Notes: a model not told the origin generated them from the sequence alone. Shown: positions 8,879 through 18,023, numbered from the stretch's first letter. The stretch: DNA of 58,487 nucleotides from CAYNHF01 sp964397045 (GCA_964397045.1 CAYNHF010000035.1:1-58487); one strand, 5' to 3'. Program-made: numbers and translations.

Positions 8879-8953
8879 CCGACCGCCGATAACCACGCGG
8901 ACGCCGCCCTCCCCACCGCCGGCCTCCGCTCAGGCCAGCCTCACCAGGGGCGG

Positions 8954-8959
8954 TACACT
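8954..8959 (+). promoter_or_regulatory. -10 element TACACT for the VIT1/CCC1 gene
   Basis: TACACT lies eight bases before the ATG at 8968 and no Shine-Dalgarno is present between. A transcript starting seven to eight bases after the box would begin at the ATG, that is, be leaderless. No good -35 is seen. Confidence 0.5.
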
Positions 8960-8967
8960 CCCGCCGC

Positions 8968-9705
8968 ATGAGCGAAGCGGCGGAGCACCCCTCCCCAGCA
9001 ACGATCGAATACGAGGCTCACGTCGGGACCACCCGACAGTATTGGCGCGACATCATCCTCGGGGTCAACGACGGACTGGTATCCACGTTTCTGCTGGTCG
9101 CCGGGGTCGTGGGCGGTGGCCTTGATACCAGCCAGGTCCTCCTCACCGCAGTCGCAGGTGCCATCGCCGGAGCGATCTCAATGGCGGCAGGCGAATACCT
9201 GGCCACCAAATCACAGGAAGAGGTATTCGACTCCGAGATTGCGCTCGAACGCGTGCACATTCAGCACTTCCGCGAGGACGAGGTAGCTCAACTCGAAGGT
9301 TTCTTCACCGACCTCGGCCTCGAGGGTGCCGATCTCGATACTGCGACCGAACTCTTCTCTAAGGACGATGAGGTCCTGCTGAATGTGATGAAGGTCTTCG
9401 AATTCGGCGTAGCCGACCACGAGCGACGCAGCCCTTACCTCGCCATGGCGTACTCCGGGGCCCTGTTCCTCCTCGGAGCGCTCACCTCAGTACTGCCCTT
9501 CACGCTCGACGTGAGCGCGCAGCAAGGCCTCTTCGGAGCAGCCGTGCTCACCGCAATCGCACTCTTCATAGTTGGGGCCGTCAAAACCAGGGTCACCCGC
9601 ACCAACCCAATTCGAGCCGGCCTCGAAAACCTGGTAATCGCCGGGATTGGGGGCGCCGTCGCCTTCGCCATCGGTCGCTTCGTCGATCTGTACTTCATCG
9701 GATGA
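8968..9705 (+). CDS. VIT1/CCC1 family iron/manganese transporter
   Basis: The 245-residue protein opens with a conserved membrane segment, DIILGVNDGLVSTFLLVAGV, then AGAISMAAGEYLATKSQEE, the signature of the VIT1/CCC1 family. A hydrophilic acidic insertion (~85-150) containing FEFGVADHERRSPY separates the first helices from the last three. Eukaryotic relatives load Fe2+ or Mn2+ into vacuoles; bacterial members are thought to export Fe2+ or Mn2+ from the cytoplasm. The start sits eight bases after a TACACT box, so the mRNA is probably leaderless. There is no partner gene nearby. Confidence 0.88.
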   Translation: MSEAAEHPSPATIEYEAHVGTTRQYWRDIILGVNDGLVSTFLLVAGVVGGGLDTSQVLLTAVAGAIAGAISMAAGEYLATKSQEEVFDSEIALERVHIQHFREDEVAQLEGFFTDLGLEGADLDTATELFSKDDEVLLNVMKVFEFGVADHERRSPYLAMAYSGALFLLGALTSVLPFTLDVSAQQGLFGAAVLTAIALFIVGAVKTRVTRTNPIRAGLENLVIAGIGGAVAFAIGRFVDLYFIG

Positions 9706-9774
9706 GGTTCCCGCTTTCCGCTGTCGCCGTGTGGAAGTTCAGACCCTCTCGCCGTCGCCGCTAGCCTGAATGCC

Positions 9775-9912
9775 ATGAAACGCTTTCTGGTCTCGAGTCT
9801 CCTCCTCATCGCCGCCGGAGCGGCAGTGGCGGCGTTCCTCAATCGTCCGGTTCGTGTCCCCGAGGCGTCGGGAACCTGGGAACCAGCCGAACACGAGCCC
9901 GCAACGAACTGA
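9775..9912 (+). CDS. Small single-helix membrane or secreted protein (45 aa)
   Basis: A short frame starting ATG 9775 encodes MKRFLVSSLL, a hydrophobic Ala/Leu core, then a hydrophilic tail ending in EPATN. TAGCCT ends seven bases before the ATG, the same spacing seen at other likely leaderless starts here. The stop is two bases before the GTG of the next gene, so the two are probably co-transcribed. The N-terminus looks like a signal anchor. I do not recognise a family. Confidence 0.55.
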   Translation: MKRFLVSSLLLIAAGAAVAAFLNRPVRVPEASGTWEPAEHEPATN

Positions 9913-9914
9913 AC

Positions 9915-10673
9915 GTGCGCGTCGCGCTGCACCAGACAGGCGAGGTCGGCGCTCGTGCCGGCAGAGTCATCCTGGCGGAACGCGAACTGAACGAGTTGGG
10001 CCTGGTCGACACCCGCCCCAACGGCACCGATTCCCGGGTGCGGCCGGTGACCGACCTCGGGGATTACGACGTGGTCGTGACCGACTCGGACGCTCCCGGC
10101 GGCATCATCGAACAGGCGCTCGATCGTGGGATCAACTGCGTTGTATGGGTCGACTTCGAGAGCACCATGTACGACGCGGCATTCCGTGACATCACCAGCA
10201 CCCTCGTCGTCGGCGCCAACCTGGCGAACGGCATCACCCCTTCGCTTGCCGTCCACGAGGTGGCCCGCGGCGGCGAGGTCTTCGACGTCGTCACCGCCTG
10301 GACCGAACCCGGCAAACCGCTGCGGCGCGGCGAAGGCGTCCAGTTCCCCGAGCCGGTCGGCGCCAGATGGGCTCGACCGAGTAGCCGCGCCCGCCCCAAC
10401 GCCCTCGTCTCCCCCATCGAAGGTGAGTGGGCCGCGGGACTCGCCCGCGTCACGTCTGCCGGCACCAGTGGTGTGTCCACCCGCGTCGTAGGAGTTGCAG
10501 ACAACGCACTCCACCTCGAAAGCCTGGCCCTGGCGTCCGCTGCTCTGGCGGTCGCTTCCTCTGCCTACCCCCCCGGCCTCCACCACGCGGACGCGTCTGC
10601 CGAACGATTCCTCAACCGAGCGCTCGGGGCAGGGCTCGACGTCGCGGCATACACGGTGGACGCCGGCGGCTAG
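9915..10673 (+). CDS. Conserved protein of unknown function with Rossmann-like N-terminus
   Basis: The GTG start lies two bases after the small membrane protein stop. The 252-residue product has alternating beta/alpha character in its first half, with the motifs YDVVVTDSDAPGG and GINCVVWVDFES. These resemble the nucleotide-binding half of small dehydrogenases, but I see no clear GxGxxG fingerprint. The second half is Ala/Val-rich, soluble, and lacks membrane helices or a signal peptide. I do not assign a function. A reductase-like enzyme is possible. Leaderless co-transcription with the 45-residue protein upstream is likely. Confidence 0.65.
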   Translation: MRVALHQTGEVGARAGRVILAERELNELGLVDTRPNGTDSRVRPVTDLGDYDVVVTDSDAPGGIIEQALDRGINCVVWVDFESTMYDAAFRDITSTLVVGANLANGITPSLAVHEVARGGEVFDVVTAWTEPGKPLRRGEGVQFPEPVGARWARPSSRARPNALVSPIEGEWAAGLARVTSAGTSGVSTRVVGVADNALHLESLALASAALAVASSAYPPGLHHADASAERFLNRALGAGLDVAAYTVDAGG

Positions 10674-10725
10674 CCGTGCCGTTCCCCCAGCACCACTAGC
10701 CGCCTCAACCGGTTTGAATGGCGCC

Positions 10726-12825
10726 GTGAACAGTTCCCGTCTCGTGGTCATCGCCCTCCTCTTCGCGCTCGTTGCGGCGGCCTGCTCACCCGCTTCGAGC
10801 GAGGCTGTCTCGGCCGTCAATGCAGGGACGGATACAACCGCGCCCCTCGAAGGCTCTGCCGGGACCGGACCGGACCCCTCAACCGACCGGCCGGAAGACC
10901 CGGTGTCCTTCGCCGGCACCCAGCCCGCGCCTGAATTCCCGACCGGTCTCGACTGGCTGAACGTCGACCGCCCGCTGACTCTGGAGGAGCTTCAGGGCAA
11001 AATCGTGCTGCTTGACTTCTGGACTTACGGATGCATCAACTGCATCCACATCATCCCCGACCTCCACCAACTCGAAACGGAATACGCAGATGAACTCGTT
11101 GTGATCGGCGTCCACTCCGCCAAGTTCCTCAACGAAGCCGAGACCGACAATATCCGGCAGGTTGTGCAGCGATACGACCTCGAACACCCGGTGGTAAACG
11201 ACCGGGCGTTCGAGGTGTGGAGGGACTGGGGCGCGAACGCGTGGCCCACCGTGGTGCTCGTCGACCCAGCAGGCAACATCGTCGGGGCACACAGTGGTGA
11301 GGGTGTCTACGAAATCGTCCAACCGATCGTTGCCTCTCTCGTAGCCGAGTTCGACGAACTTGGGCTCATTGATCGGTCCCCCGTCGACCTGACGCTCGAA
11401 GCTGCGAGGACACCGGACCGCGTGCTGTCCTTTCCCGGCAAAGTCATCCCAGACGAAACCGGGACCCGGCTATTCGTCGCCGACACAGGGCACCATCGGG
11501 TCGTGGTGGCAGATGCCGCCACGGGCGCCGTGCTGGACGTCTTCGGTGGTCCCGAACCCGGATTCGCCGACGGCGTCGGATTGAACGCCCGCTTCGATTC
11601 CCCTCAGGGTCTGGCCCACGCAGCAGAAGACGATCTGTTGTACGTCGCAGACACCAACAACCATGCGATTCGGGTCATCAACCTCACCACGGCGGAAGTA
11701 GGCCTGTTCGCCGGCACCGGGAGCCTGCGCTGGCCCCCAACAGCGGGCGTCGCACCGAACGTGGCCCTCAATTCGCCCTGGGGCCTCACCCTGCGAGATG
11801 GCGTCCTCTACATCGCCATGGCGGGTTTCCACCAGATCTGGAGCGCCGAACTCGCTACCGGAATTCTTGCGCCACGAGTCGGCAGCGCCAGGGAGGCAAC
11901 TCTCAACGGGCCGATCGCCGAGGCTGCCCTCGCCCAACCCAGCGGACTCACCTTCGACGACGCCGGCACGCTGTATTTCGCTGATAGCGAGTCTTCTTCG
12001 ATTCGATCCGCCACGGTTCTCGAACCTGGTGGCGAGACGGCCATCGTCGCCGGCAGCGACACCAACCTCTTCGACTTCGGCGATCAAGACGGCGCGGGAA
12101 CAGCAGCCCGCCTCCAACATCCGCTCGGAATCGTGTATGACGAACCATCCGGCTTCCTCTACGTCGCGGATACGTACAACTCGAAGATCAAACGTCTCGA
12201 CCCCACCAGCGGCGAACTGACCACCGCTTTCGGCGGAGCTCAGGGTTGGGCAGACGGCGACGAGGCCCAGTTCTATGAGCCAGGTGGCCTCGGACTGCAT
12301 GGCTCCACCCTCTACGTCGCAGACACCAACAACCACGTCATTCGTACCGTCGACTTGACCACAGGAACAACATCGACCCTCATCCTCAGCGGCATCGAAC
12401 GATTCCGTCCACTCCCCGGATCCGAAGGGTTCCAGGGTGAAACCGTGGTTCTGGAGCCGGCGGCACTCGCTGCCGGGCCGGGGACGATCACCATCGACCT
12501 GGGACTCCCGAGCGGGTACAAGGTCAATGAACAAGCTCCTTCGTCTGCCGTCATCTCGGTGGAGGGTGAGGCAGTCTCGCTGGCGAGCGAACCCCTGGAA
12601 CTCGAACTCACCGGGGCAAGGTTTCCGGTCCAGGTCCCGGCGGGCTTCTTCGAGTCGAGCGCCGAGGTCCAGGTCGACGTGACGCTCGTCTACTGTCGCA
12701 ACGAGGCCGCGAGCCTCTGCTTCATCGAACAGCTCAGACTGCTGCGTTCGGTCGAAGTCACGGATACTGGAGCCGGGAACGACCTGGCCTTCTCGCACTC
12801 CGTCGAGGTGCGCGAAGGCGGCTGA
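10726..12825 (+). CDS. NHLRC2-like lipoprotein: thioredoxin-like domain plus NHL propeller
   Basis: The frame is open further upstream, but the GTG at 10726 starts a lipoprotein signal peptide (MNSSRLVVIALLFALVAAAC, Cys20), so it is the likely start; 699 residues. After a Ser/Thr/Pro-rich linker comes a thioredoxin-like domain (~80-215) with the CINC motif at Cys103-Cys106. A six-bladed NHL propeller (~230-570) follows, with repeats of the form LYVADTNNHAIRV, and then a C-terminal beta domain. The order thioredoxin-NHL-C-terminal matches the eukaryotic NHLRC2 family, including the CINC motif. The protein should be anchored outside the membrane. Its stop abuts the stop of the convergent DUF3566 gene. 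Confidence 0.83.
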   Translation: MNSSRLVVIALLFALVAAACSPASSEAVSAVNAGTDTTAPLEGSAGTGPDPSTDRPEDPVSFAGTQPAPEFPTGLDWLNVDRPLTLEELQGKIVLLDFWTYGCINCIHIIPDLHQLETEYADELVVIGVHSAKFLNEAETDNIRQVVQRYDLEHPVVNDRAFEVWRDWGANAWPTVVLVDPAGNIVGAHSGEGVYEIVQPIVASLVAEFDELGLIDRSPVDLTLEAARTPDRVLSFPGKVIPDETGTRLFVADTGHHRVVVADAATGAVLDVFGGPEPGFADGVGLNARFDSPQGLAHAAEDDLLYVADTNNHAIRVINLTTAEVGLFAGTGSLRWPPTAGVAPNVALNSPWGLTLRDGVLYIAMAGFHQIWSAELATGILAPRVGSAREATLNGPIAEAALAQPSGLTFDDAGTLYFADSESSSIRSATVLEPGGETAIVAGSDTNLFDFGDQDGAGTAARLQHPLGIVYDEPSGFLYVADTYNSKIKRLDPTSGELTTAFGGAQGWADGDEAQFYEPGGLGLHGSTLYVADTNNHVIRTVDLTTGTTSTLILSGIERFRPLPGSEGFQGETVVLEPAALAAGPGTITIDLGLPSGYKVNEQAPSSAVISVEGEAVSLASEPLELELTGARFPVQVPAGFFESSAEVQVDVTLVYCRNEAASLCFIEQLRLLRSVEVTDTGAGNDLAFSHSVEVREGG

Positions 12826-13494
12826 TCAGGGGGTGCGAACCGGGTCTTGAGCGTCGTCTGCTTTCTGGCCCGTCTCGGCTGCCTCATCGACGACGGCTTC
12901 GGGATCTGACTCCGGGCGCGAGCCGTTCCCGGATACCTCTGTCGCGGCCACGGGGACGGGTTCTGATTCGACCTCGGCTGGGTCCTGGTCCCCACCTTCC
13001 GCGTCACCACTTGCGTCTCCATCCGGATCCTGCGCTGCCTCTCCTTCAGCTCCCGCCGGCGGCGGGTCGGCTGCAGCAACCGCGGCCACCGGCTGACTCC
13101 GGGCTACCGGCCGCAACACGGTGCGGGTACCGGATGGATTCGGGTTGTACGTCTCCTCGAGAACCGTGATCTCGACTCCGCCCACCAGGTCGGCGATCAG
13201 GTTGTAGAGCACGGCGCCCAATGTCATCAGACCGGTCATCACGATGGCGGCGACGATGGCCAGCAATACGATCACACGGAAGTACAGCTCACCGTCGATG
13301 GTGAGCGTCAGTGTGATCCGGTCGAATATCTCAACGAGGCGGTCCGGGATGCCGCGCTGCAATGAGAGCGACCACACCACCCACGTGCCCAGCACGAACA
13401 TCATCCCGGCGATCGCGTTGAATACGATTGCCAGCTTCAACACCGTCCAGGGGTCGATGCGCCGAACGATCCGGCGAACCCGACGTACTGCCAT
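12826..13494 (-). CDS. DUF3566 transmembrane protein
   Basis: The 222-residue protein starts with a basic MAVRRVRRIVRRIDPW, then has two membrane helices (~17-45 and ~75-105) with the conserved segment FDRITLTLTIDGELYF between them. This is the DUF3566 pattern, and such genes commonly follow gyrA in actinobacteria. The remaining half (~125-222) is an acidic Pro/Ala/Glu-rich tail, unlike the basic or neutral tails of many relatives. It has its own promoter after the gyrA terminator. The function is unknown. The stop codon shares the palindrome TGATCA (12823-12828) with the stop of the convergent NHL gene. Confidence 0.8.
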   Translation of the reverse strand: MAVRRVRRIVRRIDPWTVLKLAIVFNAIAGMMFVLGTWVVWSLSLQRGIPDRLVEIFDRITLTLTIDGELYFRVIVLLAIVAAIVMTGLMTLGAVLYNLIADLVGGVEITVLEETYNPNPSGTRTVLRPVARSQPVAAVAAADPPPAGAEGEAAQDPDGDASGDAEGGDQDPAEVESEPVPVAATEVSGNGSRPESDPEAVVDEAAETGQKADDAQDPVRTP

Positions 13495-13536
13495 CTAGGG
13501 GAAGCTTCCTCTCACGTGAAGCGGGTGGACATCGCG

Positions 13537-13542
13537 AGTGTA
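13537..13542 (-). promoter_or_regulatory. -10 element TACACT for the DUF3566 gene
   Basis: On the minus strand TACACT lies about 42 bases before the ATG at 13494, just after the gyrA terminator hairpin. AGAGGAAG between them could serve as a ribosome binding site. Confidence 0.4.
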
Positions 13543-13547
13543 CCGCC

Positions 13548-13569
13548 GACCCTTGCTGTGCCAAGGGTC
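13548..13569 (-). terminator. Stem-loop downstream of gyrA
   Basis: GACCCTTG and CAAGGGTC form a perfect 8-bp stem with a 6-base loop, about 38 bases after the gyrA stop. No clear U tract follows, as is common in high-GC genomes. Confidence 0.55.
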
Positions 13570-13607
13570 CCCCGGAAAACGCCGATCGGAGGCTTTTCGG
13601 TTCCCGC

Positions 13608-16034
13608 TCAGTCCTCGTCCGGGGGCACGAGGGCAAAGTCCGTCAGCTCCGCCTCATCCTGGAGGTTCATCACCTTGACCCCGGTGGAGGCTCGCTTCTG
13701 GCGGCTGATCTCCTCAACCGCCTGACGAATGACGATCCCGTCGGACGAGGTAACGAATATCTCGGTACCTGGGACCACCGCTTGAGCCGCAACCAACGAA
13801 CCCCTCACCCGGGTCAGCTTGATCGCCTTGACACCGATACCGCCTCGCTTCTGGAGGGGGTACTCATCGAGCTTGGTTCGTTTGCCGTAGCCGCCGCTGG
13901 TGAGAAGGAGGAGTTCCTCGTCTGCATGCATGGCGGCCGCCCCGACGACATAATCTCCCTCGCGCAAGCGAATCCCGCGCACTCCTTGCGTGTCGCGGCC
14001 CATGGGCCGGGCATCTGCCTCCGAGAATCGAATGGCCTGACCGTCGTGGGTGAACATGGCGAGATCCGAGTCTCCCCCGGTGGCCCGCACCGCCACCACC
14101 TCGTCGTCTGCGGCGAGCCTGATTGCGACCAGCACGGAATTGCGCGAGTCGTAATCGGCGAACTTGGTCCGCTTCACCTGCCCCAGCTTGGTGAACGCCA
14201 CCAGATAACGAGAGGTTTCGTAGTCCCGGGTGTCGATGACGGCCTCGACCGTCTCGTCGGCATCCATGGTCAGCACCGACTGCACCAGCACGCCTTTGGC
14301 GTTGCGGTCCTTGCGCGGCAGTTCGTGAGCCCGGATCCGGTATACCCGACCCTGGTTGCTGAAGAACAACAGATAAGCGTGGGCGGTGGTGTGAATGACG
14401 TGGGTGATCACATCGTCTTGCTTCAGTTGCTGGCCCCTCACCCCTCGGCCGCCACGGCCCTGGGTGCGGTAAGCCTTTGCGAGCACCGCCTTCAGGTATC
14501 CAGCAGCCGTGATCGTGACTACCAACTCCTCGTCTGCGATCAAATCCTCGAGGGACAATTCGCCTTCGTCCGGGATGATCCGGCTGCGTCGGGCGTCTCC
14601 GAACCTGTCGCGGATCTCGATCAGCTCCTCGGAAACGACCTCACGCCGTCTCTGGTCCGAGTCGAGAATCGACTGCAACTCGGTGATGGTCGCCTGCAGC
14701 GCCTCGTATTCTTCACGCAGCTTCTCGGTCTCCAGTGCGGTCAGCCGGCGCAGCGGCATGTCGAGAATGTGGTTGGCCTGAATCTCGGATAGCTCGAACC
14801 GCTCCATGAGGGTGGCCCGGGCTGTATCGACGTCTGCAGAGCCCCGGATGATCCGGACAACCTCGTCGATGTGGTCCAGCGCAATCAGGAGCCCCTCGAC
14901 GATATGAGCCCTTGCCTGGGCCTTCTCCAGCCGGAACCGGCTCCGCCGCTCGATGACCACAAGCTGATGGGTCACGTAGTGATGGACCATTTCCGCCAGG
15001 TTGAGCGTCTTCGGCACTGCGTCGACAAGCGCAACGGCATTCACCGAGAAGTTGTCCTCCAGCTGCGTGTGCTTATAGAGCTGACGCAAAACGACCTGTG
15101 GGTTGGCGTCGCGCTTGAGCTCGACTACCAGGCGGGTCCCGTCGCGATCGGACTCGTCGCGTAGGTCGGAGATCCCAACCACAGTCTTGGCCCGCACGAG
15201 GTCGGCAATCTTGGCCATGATCCGATCACGGGACACTTGATAGGGGATCTCAGAGATGATGATCGCAGTCTTCTTGCGACCCACCTCGACCACATCCGCT
15301 ACGGCCCGCATCTTGACGGAGCCGCGACCCGTCAACAGGGCGTCCTTGATCCCGCGATTCCCGACGATGTAGGCCCCGGTCGGGAAGTCGGGCCCTTTCA
15401 CGAACTCGGTCAGGTCTTCGGCCGTGGCCTCCGGGTGCTCGATCGCGTGCAACACGGCGTCTGCTACCTCCGTGAGGTTGTGGGGCGGAATGTTGGTGGC
15501 CATCCCCACGGCGATGCCGGTTGACCCATTAACCAAGAGGTTCGGGAATCGCGACGGCAACACCGTCGGCTCCTGCCGCTCCCCCGAGTAGTTGTCCACG
15601 AAGTCGACGGTGTCTTCGTTGATACCGTCGAGTAGGTGGGCCGCCAGCGGCGCAGTGCGGGTTTCCGTGTAACGCATTGCGGCCGGCGGGTCATCGACGG
15701 TCCCGAAGTTGCCCTGCGGTTCGACCAGGGTGTATCGCGAGGAGAAGTCCTGGCCGAGCCGAACGAGGGCGTCGTAGATCGCGTCGTTGCTGTGCGGGTG
15801 GAACCAACCCATGACGTCGCCAACCACCCTGGCGCACTTGCGGAAAGGGGTCCCGGGTCGAATTCCGGCGTCCCACATCGAATACAGGATGCGCCGGTGG
15901 ACTGGTTTCAGCCCATCGCGGACGTCCGGAAGGGCGCGCGAGACGATGACCGACATCGCATACTCGAGAAACGAGTCCTGCATCTCCCGTTCGATCTCGA
16001 TCGCTTGGATGCCGCTGCTCCGCTCTTCAGGCAT
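13608..16034 (-). CDS. gyrA: DNA gyrase subunit A
   Basis: The 808-residue protein contains the winged-helix/tower region with catalytic Tyr122 in AAMRYTETR and a C-terminal DNA-wrapping domain with the GyrA box QGRGGRGVRG. It cleaves and religates DNA in the A2B2 gyrase that introduces negative supercoils. The segment normally reading HPHGDS-YD is HPHSND followed by AIYD (79-88): the position equivalent to E. coli Ser83 is Asp84, and Gly81-Asp82 are Ser-Asn, while the Asp87 equivalent is kept. That is unusual for the quinolone-binding region. It lies 63 bases after gyrB in the same direction. Confidence 0.97.
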   Translation of the reverse strand: MPEERSSGIQAIEIEREMQDSFLEYAMSVIVSRALPDVRDGLKPVHRRILYSMWDAGIRPGTPFRKCARVVGDVMGWFHPHSNDAIYDALVRLGQDFSSRYTLVEPQGNFGTVDDPPAAMRYTETRTAPLAAHLLDGINEDTVDFVDNYSGERQEPTVLPSRFPNLLVNGSTGIAVGMATNIPPHNLTEVADAVLHAIEHPEATAEDLTEFVKGPDFPTGAYIVGNRGIKDALLTGRGSVKMRAVADVVEVGRKKTAIIISEIPYQVSRDRIMAKIADLVRAKTVVGISDLRDESDRDGTRLVVELKRDANPQVVLRQLYKHTQLEDNFSVNAVALVDAVPKTLNLAEMVHHYVTHQLVVIERRSRFRLEKAQARAHIVEGLLIALDHIDEVVRIIRGSADVDTARATLMERFELSEIQANHILDMPLRRLTALETEKLREEYEALQATITELQSILDSDQRRREVVSEELIEIRDRFGDARRSRIIPDEGELSLEDLIADEELVVTITAAGYLKAVLAKAYRTQGRGGRGVRGQQLKQDDVITHVIHTTAHAYLLFFSNQGRVYRIRAHELPRKDRNAKGVLVQSVLTMDADETVEAVIDTRDYETSRYLVAFTKLGQVKRTKFADYDSRNSVLVAIRLAADDEVVAVRATGGDSDLAMFTHDGQAIRFSEADARPMGRDTQGVRGIRLREGDYVVGAAAMHADEELLLLTSGGYGKRTKLDEYPLQKRGGIGVKAIKLTRVRGSLVAAQAVVPGTEIFVTSSDGIVIRQAVEEISRQKRASTGVKVMNLQDEAELTDFALVPPDED

Positions 16035-16097
16035 GGTGTGAGGTTTCCCCTTGTTGTCGCAGTGGATTGGTGACGGGTGCCTGCCCGCGGGGCGGCA

Positions 16098-18023
16098 TCA
16101 GAAATCCAGGAACCGGACGTCGTTGGCGTTCTGCTGAATGAAAGTGCGTCTGGCCTCGACGTCGTTGCCCATCAGCGTGGCGAATACTTCCTCGGCACGG
16201 AACTGGTCTTCGAGTTGGACCTGAAGCAACTGGCGGGAAGCTGGGTCCATGGTCGTGTTCCACAACTGGTCTGCGTTCATTTCCCCGAGACCCTTGAACC
16301 GCTGGATGGTGAGCTTCCGACCAGACAAATCATCTCGGATCTCGTCGAGATGGGCCTCGTTGAACGCCCATCGCGTCTTGGTGCCTGCCTTGACAGAGAA
16401 CAGCGGAGGTTGGGCGATGTATATGTACCCGGCCTCGATCAGTTCCGGCATCTGGCGGAAGAAGAATGTCAGCAGCAGCGTGCGGATGTGCGCCCCGTCG
16501 ACGTCGGCGTCGGTCAGGATCACGACGCGGTGATATCGGGCCTTGGTGATGTCGAGTTCATCCCCGATCCCTGTTCCGATCGCGGTGATGAGGGACTGGA
16601 TCTCGTTGTTCTGCAGCACCCTGGCGAGACGGTTCTTCTCGACGTTGATGATCTTTCCTCGGATCGGCAAGATCGCCTGGTTCTCACTGTTGCGGGCTTG
16701 CTTCGCTGATCCTCCCGCGGAGTCGCCCTCAACGATGAACAATTCGCTCACTTCCGGATCGCGGGAAGAGCAGTCAGACAGCTTGCCCGGCAGACCGGCA
16801 GACTCGAGGAGACTCTTGCGGCGGGTGAGGTCACGGGCCTGACGGGCAGCCTGGCGGGCTTTGGCTGCATTCACGACCTTGTCGGTTATGCGCCGACCGT
16901 CGCCCGGGTTTCGCTCCAGCCATTCCGGGAGCAGCTGGTTCATTGCCTTCTCGACGAAAGACCGGATCTCGGTGTTGCCCAGCTTCGTCTTGGTCTGACC
17001 TTCGAATTGGGGTTGCCGCACCTTGGCCGAGATCACGGCGGTGATCCCCTCCCTCACGTCCTCGCCCTGCAGGTTGGGATCCTTCTCCTTGAGCAGATTG
17101 CGTCCTCTCGCGAAGTCGTTGACGGCCCTTGTCAGCGACTTGCGGAAGCCCTCCTCATGTGTCCCGCCCTCGTGGGTGTTGATGTTGTTCGCAAAGCTGA
17201 GGACAGTCTCGTTGTAGCCATTGGTCCACTGGATGGCTACCTCGAGTTCGGCGTCTTCCGACTTCTCGCTGAAGTGGGCGACTTGTTTGTGGAGCGGGTC
17301 GCGGGTCGCGTTGAGGTACTTGACGAAGTCAACGAGGCCTCCTTTGTATTGAAAGCTCTCCTCCAGCGGAGGAGAGCCTCGCTCGTCGCGGAACCGAATC
17401 TCAAGTCCGGAATTCAGGAAAGCCATCTCCCGCAGTCGGCTTGTCACCACTGCCGCGTCGTACGACGTGGTTTCCTCGAAGATTTCGGGGTCGGCCCAGA
17501 ACGTGACCTCGGTACCCGTCCGCTTCGCTGCCTTGCCCTTCTTCAAAGGACCCTTCGGTACCCCGTAGGAAAACGTCTGCGACCACTGGAACCCGGACCT
17601 CACTACGTCGACCTTCGTGGTGGAGGACAGCGCGTTGACCACCGAAATCCCGACGCCGTGTAGTCCGCCAGAGACCGTGTACGCACCCTCCTCGAACTTG
17701 CCTCCCGCGTGCAGCGTCGTCATCACCGTGGTGATGGCGGGTAGTTTCGTCTTTGGATGCTTGTCGACGGGGATGCCTCTCCCGTTGTCTTTGACCCTGA
17801 CCCCACCGTCTTCCATGAGGGTGACCTCGATGCGGGTGGCGAAGCCCGCCATGGCCTCATCCACCGAGTTGTCGACAGCCTCCCAGACGAGGTGGTGAAG
17901 CCCTTTGGGGCCCGTCGAACCGATATACATCGCGGGTCGGCGCCGAACCGCTTCGAGCCCCTCGAGGATCGTGATGTCCTTCGCCTTATAAGAGGCTTCG
18001 GACGCGCGTCTTGTCGTACTCAC
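16098..18023 (-). CDS. gyrB: DNA gyrase subunit B
   Basis: The GTG start at 18023 has AAGGAG four bases upstream; 641 residues. The N-terminal GHKL ATPase domain shows DNSVDEA, DNGRGIP and the Gly-rich VSGGLHGVGISVVNAL lid. The TOPRIM domain has EGDSAGGSA and DADVDGAHIRTL, and the C-terminus shows QRFKGLGEMN. The length matches gyrases without the large enterobacterial insertion. It supplies ATP hydrolysis and the metal site for DNA cleavage with GyrA. A perfect TATAAT lies about 55 bases upstream, so gyrB-gyrA probably form their own transcription unit. Confidence 0.97.
   Translation of the reverse strand: MSTTRRASEASYKAKDITILEGLEAVRRRPAMYIGSTGPKGLHHLVWEAVDNSVDEAMAGFATRIEVTLMEDGGVRVKDNGRGIPVDKHPKTKLPAITTVMTTLHAGGKFEEGAYTVSGGLHGVGISVVNALSSTTKVDVVRSGFQWSQTFSYGVPKGPLKKGKAAKRTGTEVTFWADPEIFEETTSYDAAVVTSRLREMAFLNSGLEIRFRDERGSPPLEESFQYKGGLVDFVKYLNATRDPLHKQVAHFSEKSEDAELEVAIQWTNGYNETVLSFANNINTHEGGTHEEGFRKSLTRAVNDFARGRNLLKEKDPNLQGEDVREGITAVISAKVRQPQFEGQTKTKLGNTEIRSFVEKAMNQLLPEWLERNPGDGRRITDKVVNAAKARQAARQARDLTRRKSLLESAGLPGKLSDCSSRDPEVSELFIVEGDSAGGSAKQARNSENQAILPIRGKIINVEKNRLARVLQNNEIQSLITAIGTGIGDELDITKARYHRVVILTDADVDGAHIRTLLLTFFFRQMPELIEAGYIYIAQPPLFSVKAGTKTRWAFNEAHLDEIRDDLSGRKLTIQRFKGLGEMNADQLWNTTMDPASRQLLQVQLEDQFRAEEVFATLMGNDVEARRTFIQQNANDVRFLDF

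Noticed and set aside
10495..10725. Upstream extension of the NHL lipoprotein
   Set aside because: The extension overlaps the previous gene and would bury the lipoprotein signal peptide that begins at the GTG 10726.
13511..13522. CTCACGTGAAGC near the DUF3566 start as a degenerate parS
   Set aside because: Arms differ from GTTTCACGTGAAAC at several positions and are not symmetrical.
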